DNA from: Cyanobacteriota bacterium
Lineage (GTDB): Bacteria; Cyanobacteriota; Cyanobacteriia; PCC-6307; Cyanobiaceae
DNA: 64,000 nucleotides
Assembly: GCA_026389335.1 (NCBI GenBank)
Contig: JAPLIB010000088.1
Location: 1 to 64,000, forward strand
Reading direction: 5' to 3'
A program made the translations under genes and the position numbers. Below the pieces are notes generated by a model. It searched no databases, was not told the origin of the DNA, and saw nothing but the letters and a program-made list of their open reading frames with translations. How positions within the stretch are numbered: the first letter of the stretch is position 1; each line of letters starts with the position of its first letter. This document shows positions 54,917 through 64,000 of the stretch, piece by piece.

Positions 54917-55868
54917 AGATTCCCTCCAGGATCTCGCCGGCACCCTGGGCCCGCAGGGCATGGGCCAGGGCCAGACCAATCGCTTCGGGATCGTCCTGGG
55001 GGCCGCGGCTCTGGTCCCGGATCAAGCGCAGGCCATCGAGGCTGGCCACCATGCCGGTGAGCACCAGTTCGTCGCCTTCAAACGCGGTGTTGACGCCGAT
55101 CGGCACCTGACAGCCCCCCTCCAGCTGGCGCAGAAAGGCGCGCTCGGCCAGGCAGCGCCGGGCGGTGGGCTGATGCTCCAGCACCTTGATCTGCTCGAGA
55201 ACAGCCTGATCCCCCAGGCGGCATTCGATGCCGAGGGCACCTTGGCCGACGGCATGGAGAGAGATCGAGGGATCGATCAACTCATGGATGCGAGCGCCCA
55301 GACCCAGCCGGCCCAGGCCGGCAGCCGCCAGGATCAGACAGTCGTACTCGCCGGCATCGAGTTTCTCCAGCCGCGTGATCACATTGCCGCGTACATCCTT
55401 GAAGGTCAGTTGGGGATAGTGGTGACGTAACTGGGCCAGGCGCCGCAGGGAACTGGTGCCGACCACACTGCCTTCGGGCAGGCTGGCCAGGGTTTTGTCC
55501 TGATGGTTCTGGTGGACCACCAGGGCATCGGCGGGATCCTCCCGCTCGGTGATGCAGCCCAGCATCAGCCCCTCGGGCAGGTTGGTGGGCAGATCCTTCA
55601 GGCTGTGGACGGCGATATCGGCCCGATCCAGCAGCATCTGGGCCTCGAGTTCCTTGGTGAACAGGCCCTTGTCGCCGATCTTGGCCAGGGCCACATCGAG
55701 GATCTTGTCCCCCTGGGTGGCCATGGCTTCGATGCTCACCTCCAGGCCCGGATGGGCTTTTACCAGCTCATCGCGTACCCAATGGGTCTGAACCAGGGCC
55801 AGCTGGCTGCGGCGGGAGGCGATGCGCAGAGACGACGCGATCGCAGAACCGGAAGCTGGGCTGGACAT
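54891..55868 (-). CDS. hemC: Hydroxymethylbilane synthase
   Basis: The 325-residue protein contains [42 protein letters not shown] and the dipyrromethane-cofactor cysteine in GGCQVPIGV. It polymerises porphobilinogen in tetrapyrrole synthesis. The ClC frame overlaps its 3' end by about 25 bases. Confidence 0.96.
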   Translation of the reverse strand: MSSPASGSAIASSLRIASRRSQLALVQTHWVRDELVKAHPGLEVSIEAMATQGDKILDVALAKIGDKGLFTKELEAQMLLDRADIAVHSLKDLPTNLPEGLMLGCITEREDPADALVVHQNHQDKTLASLPEGSVVGTSSLRRLAQLRHHYPQLTFKDVRGNVITRLEKLDAGEYDCLILAAAGLGRLGLGARIHELIDPSISLHAVGQGALGIECRLGDQAVLEQIKVLEHQPTARRCLAERAFLRQLEGGCQVPIGVNTAFEGDELVLTGMVASLDGLRLIRDQSRGPQDDPEAIGLALAHALRAQGAGEILEGIFASVRPEA

Positions 55869-56037
55869 GGGCTGATGGTTCGGCAGGAGGGACTGCGTAC
55901 GACTCCAGCAAGCGGAGCCGTTGGGTTTCAGTAGGCCAGCCTAGGCGGCCGCCGCAGGCGACTTTCAGGGCTGGCCAGGCTGCGGAGCCCCTCCCGGAGC
56001 ACCCGTTCGGCAGCGGGAACGACTAGGCGGCCCTCTT

Positions 56038-56448
56038 TTAGGAGGCGGCGAACAGATCCAGGGGCAGGGGGCCCCAGGTGTCCTCCTGCTCGGCATCGGC
56101 AGGCTGGTGCCCGGTGATCAGCACCCCTTCACCCAATCCGGCTTCGGCGCGGATCAGGAAGCGGCCGTTGCGCTGGTTGCCCTTGAGGAAAACGGCCGCG
56201 TTGGCCGGCAGCTCGGCCGGGGCCGGGTCCTGGGGATCCAGAGGCGGCCAGCTGAGGGCCGCTTCGCACTGCCGCAGCACGTTGAGGGCCATCGCGGTGT
56301 TGGGGGCCATCACGCCGATGGTGAACCATTCACAGCGGCCCATGGCCGTTTGCAGCTCCTGGCGCAGCTGGGCCCGCTCGGCGGCCTCGAGGGCCGGTGC
56401 CGTGCGCAGGCCCCGCAGGCTGGAGAGGGTGGGGAGGCTGGAGATCAT
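56038..56448 (-). CDS. DUF1824 family protein
   Basis: The 136-residue protein fits DUF1824, a cyanobacterial family: LRQELQTAMGRCEWFTIGVMAPNTAMALNVLRQ, then FLKGNQRNGRFLIRAEAGLGEGVLITGH. The role is unknown. ATG 56448 overlaps the PAP2 stop by four bases, so it is the third gene of an ArnT-PAP2-DUF1824 operon. Confidence 0.8.
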   Translation of the reverse strand: MISSLPTLSSLRGLRTAPALEAAERAQLRQELQTAMGRCEWFTIGVMAPNTAMALNVLRQCEAALSWPPLDPQDPAPAELPANAAVFLKGNQRNGRFLIRAEAGLGEGVLITGHQPADAEQEDTWGPLPLDLFAAS

Positions 56449-57077
56449 GGGGAGGGGGGCAGGGAAGGGGGCTGACGCCAGGTTGCAATGCAGACCACCA
56501 ACCAGGCCAGCCCCACTCCGCCTCCGGCCAGCAGATCGGTGGGCCAATGGGCCCGGGCATAGAGGGTGCTCAGCCAGACCAGCAGCACCCAGAGCCCGGC
56601 GCCGATGGCCAAGGGGCGTCGCAAGTGGGGATGGTGGGCCGCCAGAATCACCACCATGGCGCCGTAGAAGGCCACGGCACCGGCGGCATGGCCACTCGGA
56701 AAGCTGCGCCCATCCACCTGCAGCAACTTTTCCGGCGGTCGGGCGCGGTCAAACAGCGGTTTGAGCAGCAGATCGACGATCACGAGAATGCCGCCGGTGG
56801 CCATCACCAGCAGTCGCAGATCCCGCCACCAGCGCTTCAGCAGCACGAAGATCAGGGACGCCAGCACGAGGAAAGAGGTGAAGTGTTTCCCGCTGAGCCG
56901 GTAGACCATCAGCAGCCCATCGCCGACCGGCCCGCGCAGCTGCTCCCCCAGCCAATGCAGCACGGCCTCATCAAAAGTGGGCGGACGGCGTGGGTCGATC
57001 ACGACGGCCAGAACAGCCAACAGGCCAGCGCAGGCGGCGAGCACGATCCAGTCGCGGCGGTGGAAGCTGAACCGCAT
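56445..57077 (-). CDS. PAP2-family phosphatase
   Basis: The 210-residue membrane protein has the three acid phosphatase motifs: KPLFDRARP, PSGHAAGA and STLYARAHWPTDLLAG, with the two catalytic His. It removes phosphate from lipid phosphates, for example polyprenyl diphosphate. Coupled to the ArnT-like gene (one-base overlap at 57077), it probably recycles or prepares the lipid carrier used by that glycosyltransferase. Confidence 0.87.
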   Translation of the reverse strand: MRFSFHRRDWIVLAACAGLLAVLAVVIDPRRPPTFDEAVLHWLGEQLRGPVGDGLLMVYRLSGKHFTSFLVLASLIFVLLKRWWRDLRLLVMATGGILVIVDLLLKPLFDRARPPEKLLQVDGRSFPSGHAAGAVAFYGAMVVILAAHHPHLRRPLAIGAGLWVLLVWLSTLYARAHWPTDLLAGGGVGLAWLVVCIATWRQPPSLPPSP

Positions 57078-58840
57078 CACGGTTGTAGATCCTCGCGAGC
57101 GACGCGCCACAGCTGCTGCTGACCGCGCCGCTCGAGAAGTTGCACCGCCCCTTCGGCCAGTCCGAGATCCTCCAGATCGCTCATGTCGCCGAGCAGCCGC
57201 ACGGAGGGCGTGTCGGGCTTCAGGCCGAGGCTGGTGGGATCGTCCTTGAGGCGATCGCGCAGGCTGCCCCGGCCGGAGATAAAGACCGCCGATTCGCCGC
57301 CATAGAAAAGTATGCTGTAGCGCTTGGCACCCACCACCCACAGTGGTTCATCGGCCAGGGCCTGGCTGCGGGCCTGACGCGCCAGCTGCCTCAGGGGCAG
57401 CTGGCGCTCCCGATCCAGCAGCGGCGCCAGGGGCGGCACCACCAAGGCCAGTATTGCCAGGAAGCCCAGCAGATTCGGCTGCCACAGGCGCCCCTCCCCT
57501 CCCTGCTGACGCAGTAGCCACACCAGGGCCAGCGCAGAGGCGGCGAGGATGGCCGCCAGCAGCAGGGGTAAGCCGGAGCGATTCAAGGCCGTGGCCAGCT
57601 CGGGATGGGCTGGATCGGTGGCGGCCCAGCGGGGGGCGATCGCTGCCGCCACGGCCAACAGCGCCAACAGGCCCCCATTGATCCAGCCGCTCAGCTGTAG
57701 CCAGCCGGACGGCGCGGCGCTGGCGGTGGGGACCGGCTTCCAGGCCAGGGCCACCAGCAGGCTGCCGGCTGGCACCACCGGCAGGATGTAGCCCGGCAGC
57801 TTGGTGGCGGCGGCGGAGAAGAAGGCCGTTATCAGCGCCAGCCACAGCAGCAGAAACAGGGGCAGCTCCAGGGCGGGATCGGTTGCGGCCCGCCGCCAGG
57901 AGCTCAGACGCCAGAAGCGCAGCGAGACGATGGCCGCTGGCAGAAATAGCGACCAGGGCAGCAGCAGCAGCAGGCAGGGCAGATAGAACCAGGGAGGGCC
58001 GGGATGGTCATAAAGGACGCTGGTGAACCGCTGCAGATTGCTGAATCCAAGGAAGCCGCCCAGGAAGGCCACGCCGTTGACCTGGGCCGCTGCGGCGTAC
58101 CAGGGCAGGGCTACACCGAGGAACAGGCCCAGCATCGCCAGCAGCTGCAGGGGCCGCAGCCAGCGAGGCCACTGTGCTGTCAGGGTCAGGAAGACCACAA
58201 TCACCAACCCTGGCAGCAGCAGCCCCACCGGGCCCTTGGCCAGTACCGCCACGCCAGAGAACAGGGCGAACAGCACCCTCCCCAGAGGGTTCAGGACGGG
58301 GTGGTCGTCATGGCGGTGGGCCAGCAGAAATCCATACAGGGCCAGGGTGATGGCACTGGCCAGAAACATGTCGGTGGTGGAGGTGCGGCCCCAGCCGACC
58401 CAGCCCGGGGTGGTGGCCAGGACCGAGGCGGCGAGCAGGCCCCGGCCCCAGCGAGCGGGGCGCTCCTCCTGGGGGGGCGCCCAGCTGACCACGAGAGCGA
58501 AGGAGGCGATCACCACAGCCGAGGCCGCCAGGGCCACGGGCAGGCGGGCGGCCCATTCGGAGACACCGAACACCTGGAACGCCAGAGCCACCATCCAGTA
58601 GCCCCAGACGGGATAGTCGAAAAAGCGCTCGCCATTCCACCAGGGGGTAACCCAGTCCTGGCGCAGCACCATCTGATGGCCCACCTCCACAAACAGGGCT
58701 TCGGTCTTGTCCATGAGCCCAAGGGCGCCGAGCCCATGGAAAAAAGCCAGCCAGCAGAGCAGGGCCAGGGCCAGGCCCACCAGCCAGGGCAGTCGGTGTG
58801 GATGGCGCTGCCAGTACGCCGCCATGCGGTCCGTGGCCAT
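57077..58840 (-). CDS. ArnT/GT39-like membrane glycosyltransferase, second paralogue
   Basis: The 587-residue protein has the acidic first loop (LMDKTEALFVEVGHQMVLRQ, then WWNGERFFDYPVWGYWMVAL) and about twelve membrane segments, as in ArnT. A paralogue of the gene at 36823, it lacks that protein's Gly/Pro-rich interior insertion. ATG 58840 (MATDRM) is preferred to an upstream ATG that adds a Pro/Ala tail. It transfers a sugar from a polyprenyl donor at the periplasmic side. Confidence 0.82.
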   Translation of the reverse strand: MATDRMAAYWQRHPHRLPWLVGLALALLCWLAFFHGLGALGLMDKTEALFVEVGHQMVLRQDWVTPWWNGERFFDYPVWGYWMVALAFQVFGVSEWAARLPVALAASAVVIASFALVVSWAPPQEERPARWGRGLLAASVLATTPGWVGWGRTSTTDMFLASAITLALYGFLLAHRHDDHPVLNPLGRVLFALFSGVAVLAKGPVGLLLPGLVIVVFLTLTAQWPRWLRPLQLLAMLGLFLGVALPWYAAAAQVNGVAFLGGFLGFSNLQRFTSVLYDHPGPPWFYLPCLLLLLPWSLFLPAAIVSLRFWRLSSWRRAATDPALELPLFLLLWLALITAFFSAAATKLPGYILPVVPAGSLLVALAWKPVPTASAAPSGWLQLSGWINGGLLALLAVAAAIAPRWAATDPAHPELATALNRSGLPLLLAAILAASALALVWLLRQQGGEGRLWQPNLLGFLAILALVVPPLAPLLDRERQLPLRQLARQARSQALADEPLWVVGAKRYSILFYGGESAVFISGRGSLRDRLKDDPTSLGLKPDTPSVRLLGDMSDLEDLGLAEGAVQLLERRGQQQLWRVAREDLQP

Positions 58841-59162
58841 GGGGACGCTGCCCGCAGCAGGGACGGTCAACTTAGGAGCCGGCCGAACAGCGCCAGCAGA
58901 CCCAGCCCAGAGCTGAAGATCCAGCGATGGGATCCACTCCAACGGCTGCCACCACCCCATCGGTGCGGATGGCCCGGGCCACCTTCGGCGGGATTGATCA
59001 GGAACAGCGTGTGAAGCCTGTGGGCGCTGGGGGATGGGGCGATGGTTCGCCTCTCAATTGCCCTGGCCTTCGATGCAGGTGATGAACTTCTTCACCAACT
59101 GCAGGGCCAGAGCACACCGATTGGCTCAGAGCGTCACTACCCCGTCGAAGCCAATATTATCT
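58841..59162. other. Intergenic region behind rpoD
   Basis: The only structure seen is an inverted repeat ATTGGCT (59120-59126) / AGCCAAT (59149-59155), 14-49 bases behind the rpoD stop, without a T-run. It may help end rpoD transcription. No gene is supported. Confidence 0.4.
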
Positions 59163-60572
59163 TTACTTGATGTATTCCTTGAGAACACCGTTGCGGTTGG
59201 GATGGCGCAACTTGCGCAGAGCCTTGGCCTCAATCTGGCGAATCCGCTCGCGGGTGACATCAAAAATCTGGCCGATTTCCTCCAGAGTCTTCATGCGACC
59301 GTCGTCCAGGCCGTAACGCAGCCGCAACACGTCCCGCTCCCTTGGGCTCAGGGTGGCCAGCACACCTTCCAGATCCTCTCGCAGCAGATTCTTGGCCACG
59401 TCCTGTTCCGGATTCTCGATATCGGCTTCAATGAAATCACCGAGGCGAGAGTCTTCTTCCTTGCCGATCGGAGTTTCCAGAGAGATTGGTAATTGGGCGG
59501 ATTTGGCGATGAAGCGAAGCTTCTCGATCGTCATCTCCATGCTCTCAGCAATCTCCTCTTCCGTTGGCTTGCGGCCGAATTCCTGTGAGAGGGTCTTGGT
59601 GGTTTTCTTGATGCGGGAGATGGTTTCGTAGAGGTGAACCGGCAGGCGAATCGTGCGGCTCTGATCGGCGATCGCCCGGGTGATCGCCTGACGAATCCAC
59701 CAAGTTGCATAGGTGGAGAACTTGTAGCCTTTTTCGTGATCAAACTTTTCTGCTGCCCGAATCAGGCCAAGACTTCCCTCCTGAATTAGATCCTGGAAGG
59801 AAAGGCCCCGATTCATATATTTCTTGGCAATTGATACCACAAGGCGCAGGTTTGACTGCACCATCTTTTCCTTGGCCCGCCGGCCCAGCATCAGACGCCG
59901 CCGGAACTTGATCAGCGGCATATCAAAGATTGCCGCCCATTCCTTGGAATCGGGAAAATGTCCCTTGTCGGCTTCAAACTCCGATGCTTTTTCCTCCAGC
60001 TCCAGCAGATCGGCGATCTTGCGGGCCAGTTCAATCTCCTCATCGGGCCTGAGCAGGCGGATGCGGCCGATTTCCTGCAGGTAGACCCGAATCGAATCCT
60101 CGGTGTACACCCCCTTCGGGCCCACCTTGATGCTGGCCAGGGCCTTGGCGGACTTGACGTCCTTCTTGTCGGCCCCGTCGCCGATGGCGAGTTCAAGATC
60201 ATCACCTTCCCCCTCGGCCCCGGCGGCAGCCGGCAGACCATCGGCGCCGGCCTTCAGAACCACAACGTCACCCGCTTTCGCCGCGCCTTTGGCGGCCGCG
60301 GGCTTGCGGGCCTTGGTGGTTTTTGTGGTCTTGGTGGCCTTGGTGGCTTTGGTTGCCTTTGCCGGCTTGGCGGTGGATTCGGTTGGTGCGCTCTTGCGCG
60401 CTTTGAGCTTGGGAGCGGGCAACACCTCGCCGTCAGCCGTCACCGTCATCAAGATCTCGGGCACCACCGTCTTGACCGCAGGCGGGGTCTTGGCAGCCAG
60501 GCCGCTCTTGCCTGCGGGGCTTGCAGAGAGGGGGGCACTGGCGGCCTTGACCTTGGCGGCAACGGAACTCAT
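59163..60572 (-). CDS. rpoD: Primary sigma factor SigA/RpoD
   Basis: The 469-residue protein carries sigma70 region 1.2 ([19 protein letters not shown]), region 2 with [18 protein letters not shown], region 3 ([14 protein letters not shown]), and region 4.2 ([28 protein letters not shown]). The first 150 residues are a Lys/Ala/Thr-rich low-complexity tail ([19 protein letters not shown]) in place of region 1.1. It directs housekeeping transcription. Its leader contains strong hairpins. Confidence 0.95.
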   Translation of the reverse strand: MSSVAAKVKAASAPLSASPAGKSGLAAKTPPAVKTVVPEILMTVTADGEVLPAPKLKARKSAPTESTAKPAKATKATKATKTTKTTKARKPAAAKGAAKAGDVVVLKAGADGLPAAAGAEGEGDDLELAIGDGADKKDVKSAKALASIKVGPKGVYTEDSIRVYLQEIGRIRLLRPDEEIELARKIADLLELEEKASEFEADKGHFPDSKEWAAIFDMPLIKFRRRLMLGRRAKEKMVQSNLRLVVSIAKKYMNRGLSFQDLIQEGSLGLIRAAEKFDHEKGYKFSTYATWWIRQAITRAIADQSRTIRLPVHLYETISRIKKTTKTLSQEFGRKPTEEEIAESMEMTIEKLRFIAKSAQLPISLETPIGKEEDSRLGDFIEADIENPEQDVAKNLLREDLEGVLATLSPRERDVLRLRYGLDDGRMKTLEEIGQIFDVTRERIRQIEAKALRKLRHPNRNGVLKEYIK

Positions 60573-60611
60573 AGCGGATACGCGACGAAAACAGGGATCA
60601 AGCGGTCAAGA

Positions 60612-60631
60612 AGGTTCGTCGCAACGAACCT
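60612..60631 (-). promoter_or_regulatory. Palindromic hairpin in the rpoD leader
   Basis: AGGTTCGT-CGCA-ACGAACCT has perfect eight-base arms and a four-base loop. It starts 40 bases upstream of the rpoD ATG, a position for autoregulation or mRNA folding. Confidence 0.5.
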
Positions 60632-60756
60632 CGAATCAGGAACAGCAGCTGTTGCTCCTGAAAGACCAAAGGGATGGACGGTGGAACCTGCGCCCGATCC
60701 GGACGATCAGGCGGAGAGCTGGTATGGAAGGCGGCCGGGTGACTGGAGCAGCAAGC

Positions 60757-60781
60757 CATCTGGGGGTGGGACCCCCAGATG
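60757..60781. promoter_or_regulatory. Strong GC-rich hairpin between rpoD and priA
   Basis: CATCTGGGGG and CCCCCAGATG are perfect ten-base arms with a five-base loop. There is no T-run on either side, so a simple terminator is unlikely. Its position fits a structured 5' leader or an operator. Confidence 0.5.
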
Positions 60782-61039
60782 CGGGAGATCTGGGTTGGGG
60801 CGACCGGAGCCGTAGCAGTGCTGTCAGGGGTGGTCGCAGACCTGATGCCGGAATGGGAGCAGGACTCCCGGGGCACTCGAAGGGTCTTCCCTCTGGACGG
60901 AACTCTGCTGGTTCCGACGGCAGCCAGTTCGGCATGCCCAACTTCAATATTCTAGGAATCTGCTGAGACCTTTGCAAGACTGCTTCCAGCGTTTCGCAAG
61001 CCCGTCCCCTCAGCGCCACCCCCCTGGCTGGAAATCTGG

Positions 61040-63301
61040 TTGGAAGCCGGCCGCGAGGGCCAGGCTTTCACCTATGCAAACCCCGACGGCCTGTCCGTGG
61101 GCGTGGGTGATCTGGTGCAGGTGCCACTTCAGGGTCGTCGCCATGCGGGCCTGGTGCTGGCCTGCCTGCAGACGCTTCCGGAGGACTTGGCCGGCAAGCG
61201 CATGCGGGCTGTGGAGGCCGTGCTGCAGAGCGCAGCAGTGGCTGACGCCTGGCAGGATCTGCTGCTGGCGGTGGCCGAGGCCTGTCACACCAGTCGCTTT
61301 CGCACCCTCAAAAGTGCCCTGCCCCCGGGCTGGCTGGGCCAGCGCCCCCGGGCTCCCGGCGGCAGGCTCCTCTGCCAGATCAGCCGGGTCGAGACGCAAG
61401 TGGCTGCGCCTGTGGATTCCCAGCTGCTTGAACTGAGTCCCCGCCAGCGGGCCCTGCTGGTGCATCTCGATGGCCATGGCGGGCGACGCCTGCTGCGGGA
61501 TCTGCTGGCGGCCGATGGTTTCGGCCGGGGTCTGATCACGGCGCTGGAAGCGAAGGGTCTGGTGCGGCGCGAGACGGTTCGCGGCGTCCCCTCAACGCGG
61601 ACCGCACCGCGCGGCCTGCCCCCTGCCCCGCCCAGGTTGCTGGAGGCGCCCCGGATTGCAAATGCCGCCCAGGCCGCGGCGGTGGAGGCCATCGACTCGG
61701 CCGCGGCAGGCAGCACCCTGCTGCTGTGGGGGGTGACCGGCGCCGGCAAGACGGAGGTTTACCTGCAGGCGGCGGCCCGCCAGTTGCGGCAGGGGCGCAG
61801 CGTGTTGCTGCTGGCGCCGGAGATCGGCCTGATTCCCCAGCTGCTGGATCGCTGCCGGGCCCGGCTCGGCCCCCAGGTGCTGGAATATCACAGCGGTATG
61901 GGGGATGCGGAGCGGGTGGCGGCCTGGCGCCGCTGTCTGGATGCGGCGGCGGCGGCCGAACCGCTGGTGGCGATCGGCACCCGCTCGGCGATCTTCCTGC
62001 CCTTGGCGCCCCTGGGCCTGATCGTGCTCGATGAGGAGCACGACAGCTCCTATAAGCAGGAGAGCCCGATGCCCTGCTATCACGCCCGCGATGTGGCCCA
62101 ACGTCGAGCCAGCCTCGATGGCGCCCGGCTGGTGCTGGGCAGTGCCACCCCCTCCCTGGAAACCTGGCTGCGCTGTCGTCAGCCCCAGGCGGAGGGGGGG
62201 ATTCAGCTGTTGCGGCTGCCGGAGCGCATCGGCCAACGCCCCCTGCCGCCCGTGCGCGTGGTGGACATGCGGCTGGAGTTCGCCGAAGGACACCGGCGCC
62301 TGATCAGTCGCCCGCTGATGGGCCGGCTGGAACAACTTCAATCCCGGGGCGAGCAGGCGGTGGTGCTGGTGCCGCGGCGGGGCTACCGCTCCTTTCTCAG
62401 TTGCCGCAGCTGTGGGGAAGCCGTGCAGTGCCCCAACTGTGACGTGGCTCTCACCGTGCATCGCCGCAGCGTCAGTGCCGGCAGCGCCACGGAGTGGCTG
62501 CGCTGCCATTGGTGTGATCACCGCCAGGAGATCGCCCAGCGCTGCGGCCAGTGCGGCTCCACCGCCTTCAAGCCTTTCGGTGCCGGCACCCAGCGGGTGA
62601 TGGAGCAACTGGCTGCGGAACTGGAGGGTCTGAGGCTGCTGCGCTTTGACCAGGACACCACCCGCGGCCGCGATGGCCATAGGCGCCTGCTGGAGCGCTT
62701 CGCCGCCGGCGAGGCCGATGTGCTGGTGGGCACCCAAATGCTGGCCAAGGGGATGGATCTGCCACGGGTGACCCTGGCCGCCGTGCTGGCGGCCGACGGC
62801 TTGCTGCACCGCCCGGATCTACGCTCCTCGGAGCACTGCCTGCAGTTGTTGCTGCAGCTGGCTGGCCGGGCCGGCAGGGGCGAATTGCCGGGGGAGGTGC
62901 TGGTGCAGACCTACAGCCCCGAGCATCCGGTGATCCGCCATCTGGTTGATGGGCGCTACGAACGTTTCCTGGAGGAGGAGCTGCAGCTGCGTCGCCAGGG
63001 TGGCCTGGTGCCCTTCAGCCGCGCCTGCCTGCTGCGGCTGGCCGGGCCCTCCGCCAGTGCCACCGCCACGGCGGCCACCACGCTGGTGGAATGGGTGCGC
63101 GCCGAGGTGGAGCGCCAGGGCTGGCTGGTGATCGGCCCGGCACCGGCACCGGTGGCCAAGGTGGCGGGGCGTAGTCGCTGGCAGGTGTTGCTGCACGGAC
63201 CGGCGGCGACGGCGCTACCGCTGCCGCCGGAGGCGGAGCTGAGGCGGATGCTGCCCCCGAATGTGAGCCTGGCGATTGATCCGGATCCGCTGCAGCTCTG
63301 A
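61040..63301 (+). CDS. priA: Primosomal protein N' (replication restart helicase PriA)
   Basis: The protein contains helicase motifs LLWGVTGAGKTEVYLQA (Walker A), LIVLDEEHDSSYKQE and GSATPSLETW, eight zinc-binding Cys in CRSCGEAVQCPNC and CHWCDHRQEIAQRCGQC, and the C-terminal helicase motif QLAGRAGRG. It reloads the replisome at stalled forks. The frame is open upstream to 60956, and conserved-looking residues (WLEIWLEAGREGQAFTY) begin before TTG 61040. The real start may be an upstream rare codon such as CTG 60980 or CTG 61028. Confidence 0.92.
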   Translation: MEAGREGQAFTYANPDGLSVGVGDLVQVPLQGRRHAGLVLACLQTLPEDLAGKRMRAVEAVLQSAAVADAWQDLLLAVAEACHTSRFRTLKSALPPGWLGQRPRAPGGRLLCQISRVETQVAAPVDSQLLELSPRQRALLVHLDGHGGRRLLRDLLAADGFGRGLITALEAKGLVRRETVRGVPSTRTAPRGLPPAPPRLLEAPRIANAAQAAAVEAIDSAAAGSTLLLWGVTGAGKTEVYLQAAARQLRQGRSVLLLAPEIGLIPQLLDRCRARLGPQVLEYHSGMGDAERVAAWRRCLDAAAAAEPLVAIGTRSAIFLPLAPLGLIVLDEEHDSSYKQESPMPCYHARDVAQRRASLDGARLVLGSATPSLETWLRCRQPQAEGGIQLLRLPERIGQRPLPPVRVVDMRLEFAEGHRRLISRPLMGRLEQLQSRGEQAVVLVPRRGYRSFLSCRSCGEAVQCPNCDVALTVHRRSVSAGSATEWLRCHWCDHRQEIAQRCGQCGSTAFKPFGAGTQRVMEQLAAELEGLRLLRFDQDTTRGRDGHRRLLERFAAGEADVLVGTQMLAKGMDLPRVTLAAVLAADGLLHRPDLRSSEHCLQLLLQLAGRAGRGELPGEVLVQTYSPEHPVIRHLVDGRYERFLEEELQLRRQGGLVPFSRACLLRLAGPSASATATAATTLVEWVRAEVERQGWLVIGPAPAPVAKVAGRSRWQVLLHGPAATALPLPPEAELRRMLPPNVSLAIDPDPLQL

Positions 63302-63313
63302 AGCCGGCGGCCC

Positions 63314-64000
63314 TCAAGCGGGCAGTTCCGGCAGGCCGAAGCCGAGGCGCAGCCGGATTCGCTGCAACAGCGACACCAGCACCAGGGCCCCAGCGATGAC
63401 AAGCCCGCCCAGCCCGAGGCGACTCCAGCGCCAGCAATGCAACTCGAGCACGTTGCGTTGCCCGCTCTGCAGCGACCAGAGCAGCTGGGCTTCCCCCCCG
63501 GCTTGGCGGGGTAAGGAGATCACCGCTTGGGGAGAGGCCGCAATCACCGCCGCCGCCGAGACCGGCAGCAGCCGCAGGCTGAGCTCAACGCCAGGCAAGG
63601 GCGGCAGCGGTGTGAGGTCCACCATCAGCGAGAGCCGCTGGCGCACGCCCACCAACCAGTTGCGTTCCTGCAGCTGCAGAACCGCCGCCGGCAAGGACAC
63701 TCCCGCCAGTTCGGCGGCGGTGTTGAGGCTGCGTTGCAGAGCCGCGAGCGCCTGATCAGCGGGCAGAACGGCCGTGGAAAGCAGCTGTATTTCCCCCTGC
63801 TGCTGGCTGCGGAAGGACGCCGGGCCGGCGTGGAGTGCCTCGGCGAACCGCCGCTGCCAGGGGGTCAGTTGGCCCGAGTCGCTGCGCAGGCGATGGCTCA
63901 GCTGCAGCCGGCCTGGGCCTTCGAAGCGCAGCTCCGTGCGCACCTCCATGCAGCCGCCCAGCAGGGGCAGCAGCAACAGCGCCGCCAGCAGCACGGCCAC
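63314..64000 (-). CDS. DUF3153 lipoprotein, N-terminus at window edge
   Basis: The protein starts with a lipoprotein signal: LLALLLLPLLGGC-type lipobox, so the mature N-terminus is Cys17. The body matches the DUF3153 family of cyanobacterial lipoproteins, and ends with a membrane helix (GLGGLVIAGALVLVSLLQ) and a short tail. Because the signal lacks basic residues, the true start is probably beyond 64000; GTG at the edge is a provisional start. The gene converges on priA. Confidence 0.7.
   Translation of the reverse strand: MAVLLAALLLLPLLGGCMEVRTELRFEGPGRLQLSHRLRSDSGQLTPWQRRFAEALHAGPASFRSQQQGEIQLLSTAVLPADQALAALQRSLNTAAELAGVSLPAAVLQLQERNWLVGVRQRLSLMVDLTPLPPLPGVELSLRLLPVSAAAVIAASPQAVISLPRQAGGEAQLLWSLQSGQRNVLELHCWRWSRLGLGGLVIAGALVLVSLLQRIRLRLGFGLPELPA

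Larger units (their letters stand above)
60573..60955. other. Long leader region between rpoD and priA
   Basis: The 383 bases lie between two divergent genes and contain the two perfect hairpins listed separately. Open frames here are short and GC-biased. It must hold the rpoD promoters and the priA promoter. Confidence 0.45.

Overview
The window looks like chromosomal DNA of a GC-rich picocyanobacterium of the Synechococcus/Cyanobium type. Supporting signs are cyanobacterial families (DUF2808, DUF1824, DUF3153, a YlqD-like protein, a Ycf46-like AAA ATPase, a long Hpf/LrtA), the rpmH-rnpA-PH-yidC-yceD-AAA gene order, and the HIP1 octamer GCGATCGC (for example 33283, 33292, 45942). The species assignment is an inference.

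Region 1 (1-6775) is accessory and carries the most interesting content. A partial nucleotidyltransferase (minus strand) faces an HPr-kinase-like gene that overlaps a sulfotransferase. Downstream, three tandem cassettes each encode a very small precursor peptide missing from standard gene calls. They share a nearly frozen 32-residue leader (W-V-T-P-x-I motif, Thr at position -2). The cores are hypervariable but always begin with Gly and have Glu at core position 9. Two end in Gly-Pro-Ser, and the third does so after a one-base frame correction. This is the architecture of a lasso peptide family, and the kinase and nucleotidyltransferase match the tailoring genes of paeninodin-type lasso clusters. 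The lasso maturation genes (RRE/B1, protease/B2, cyclase/C, transporter) are not in the window and are predicted to its left. An IS5-like remnant and a GNAT gene have been inserted between cassettes two and three. The region ends at a 47-nt 3' fragment of tRNA-Ala(GGC) followed by a strong terminator, as expected for the distal end of an island integrated in a tRNA gene.

Region 2 (6948-12095) is a c-di-GMP and sensing block: a PAS protein, a PAS-GGDEF-EAL protein, a GAF-GGDEF-EAL protein and a FIST sensor. Region 3 (12164-29876) holds an unusual 974-aa membrane hydrolase-like protein with a Yip1 partner, an Lnt with a repetitive insertion, phasin, FKBP, sodB, a phosphopantetheinyl transferase, queA, an APC/KimA-like permease, the pyruvate dehydrogenase E2, a broken maleate-isomerase-like gene, ylqD, an acyl-activating enzyme and lipB.

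Region 4 (29973-46814) is mostly housekeeping: hpf, deoC, recO, an MFS carrier, glycosyltransferases, an ArnT-like enzyme, a DMT carrier, sppA, aroH, then rpmH to the AAA ATPase. Region 5 (46815-49460) is a sparse AT-richer pocket with an orthocaspase and a secreted HEXXH protein. Region 6 (49677-64000) has a M32 carboxypeptidase, ppa, an L,D-transpeptidase, a ClC transporter, hemC, DUF1824, PAP2, a second ArnT-like enzyme, the primary sigma factor, priA and a DUF3153 lipoprotein.
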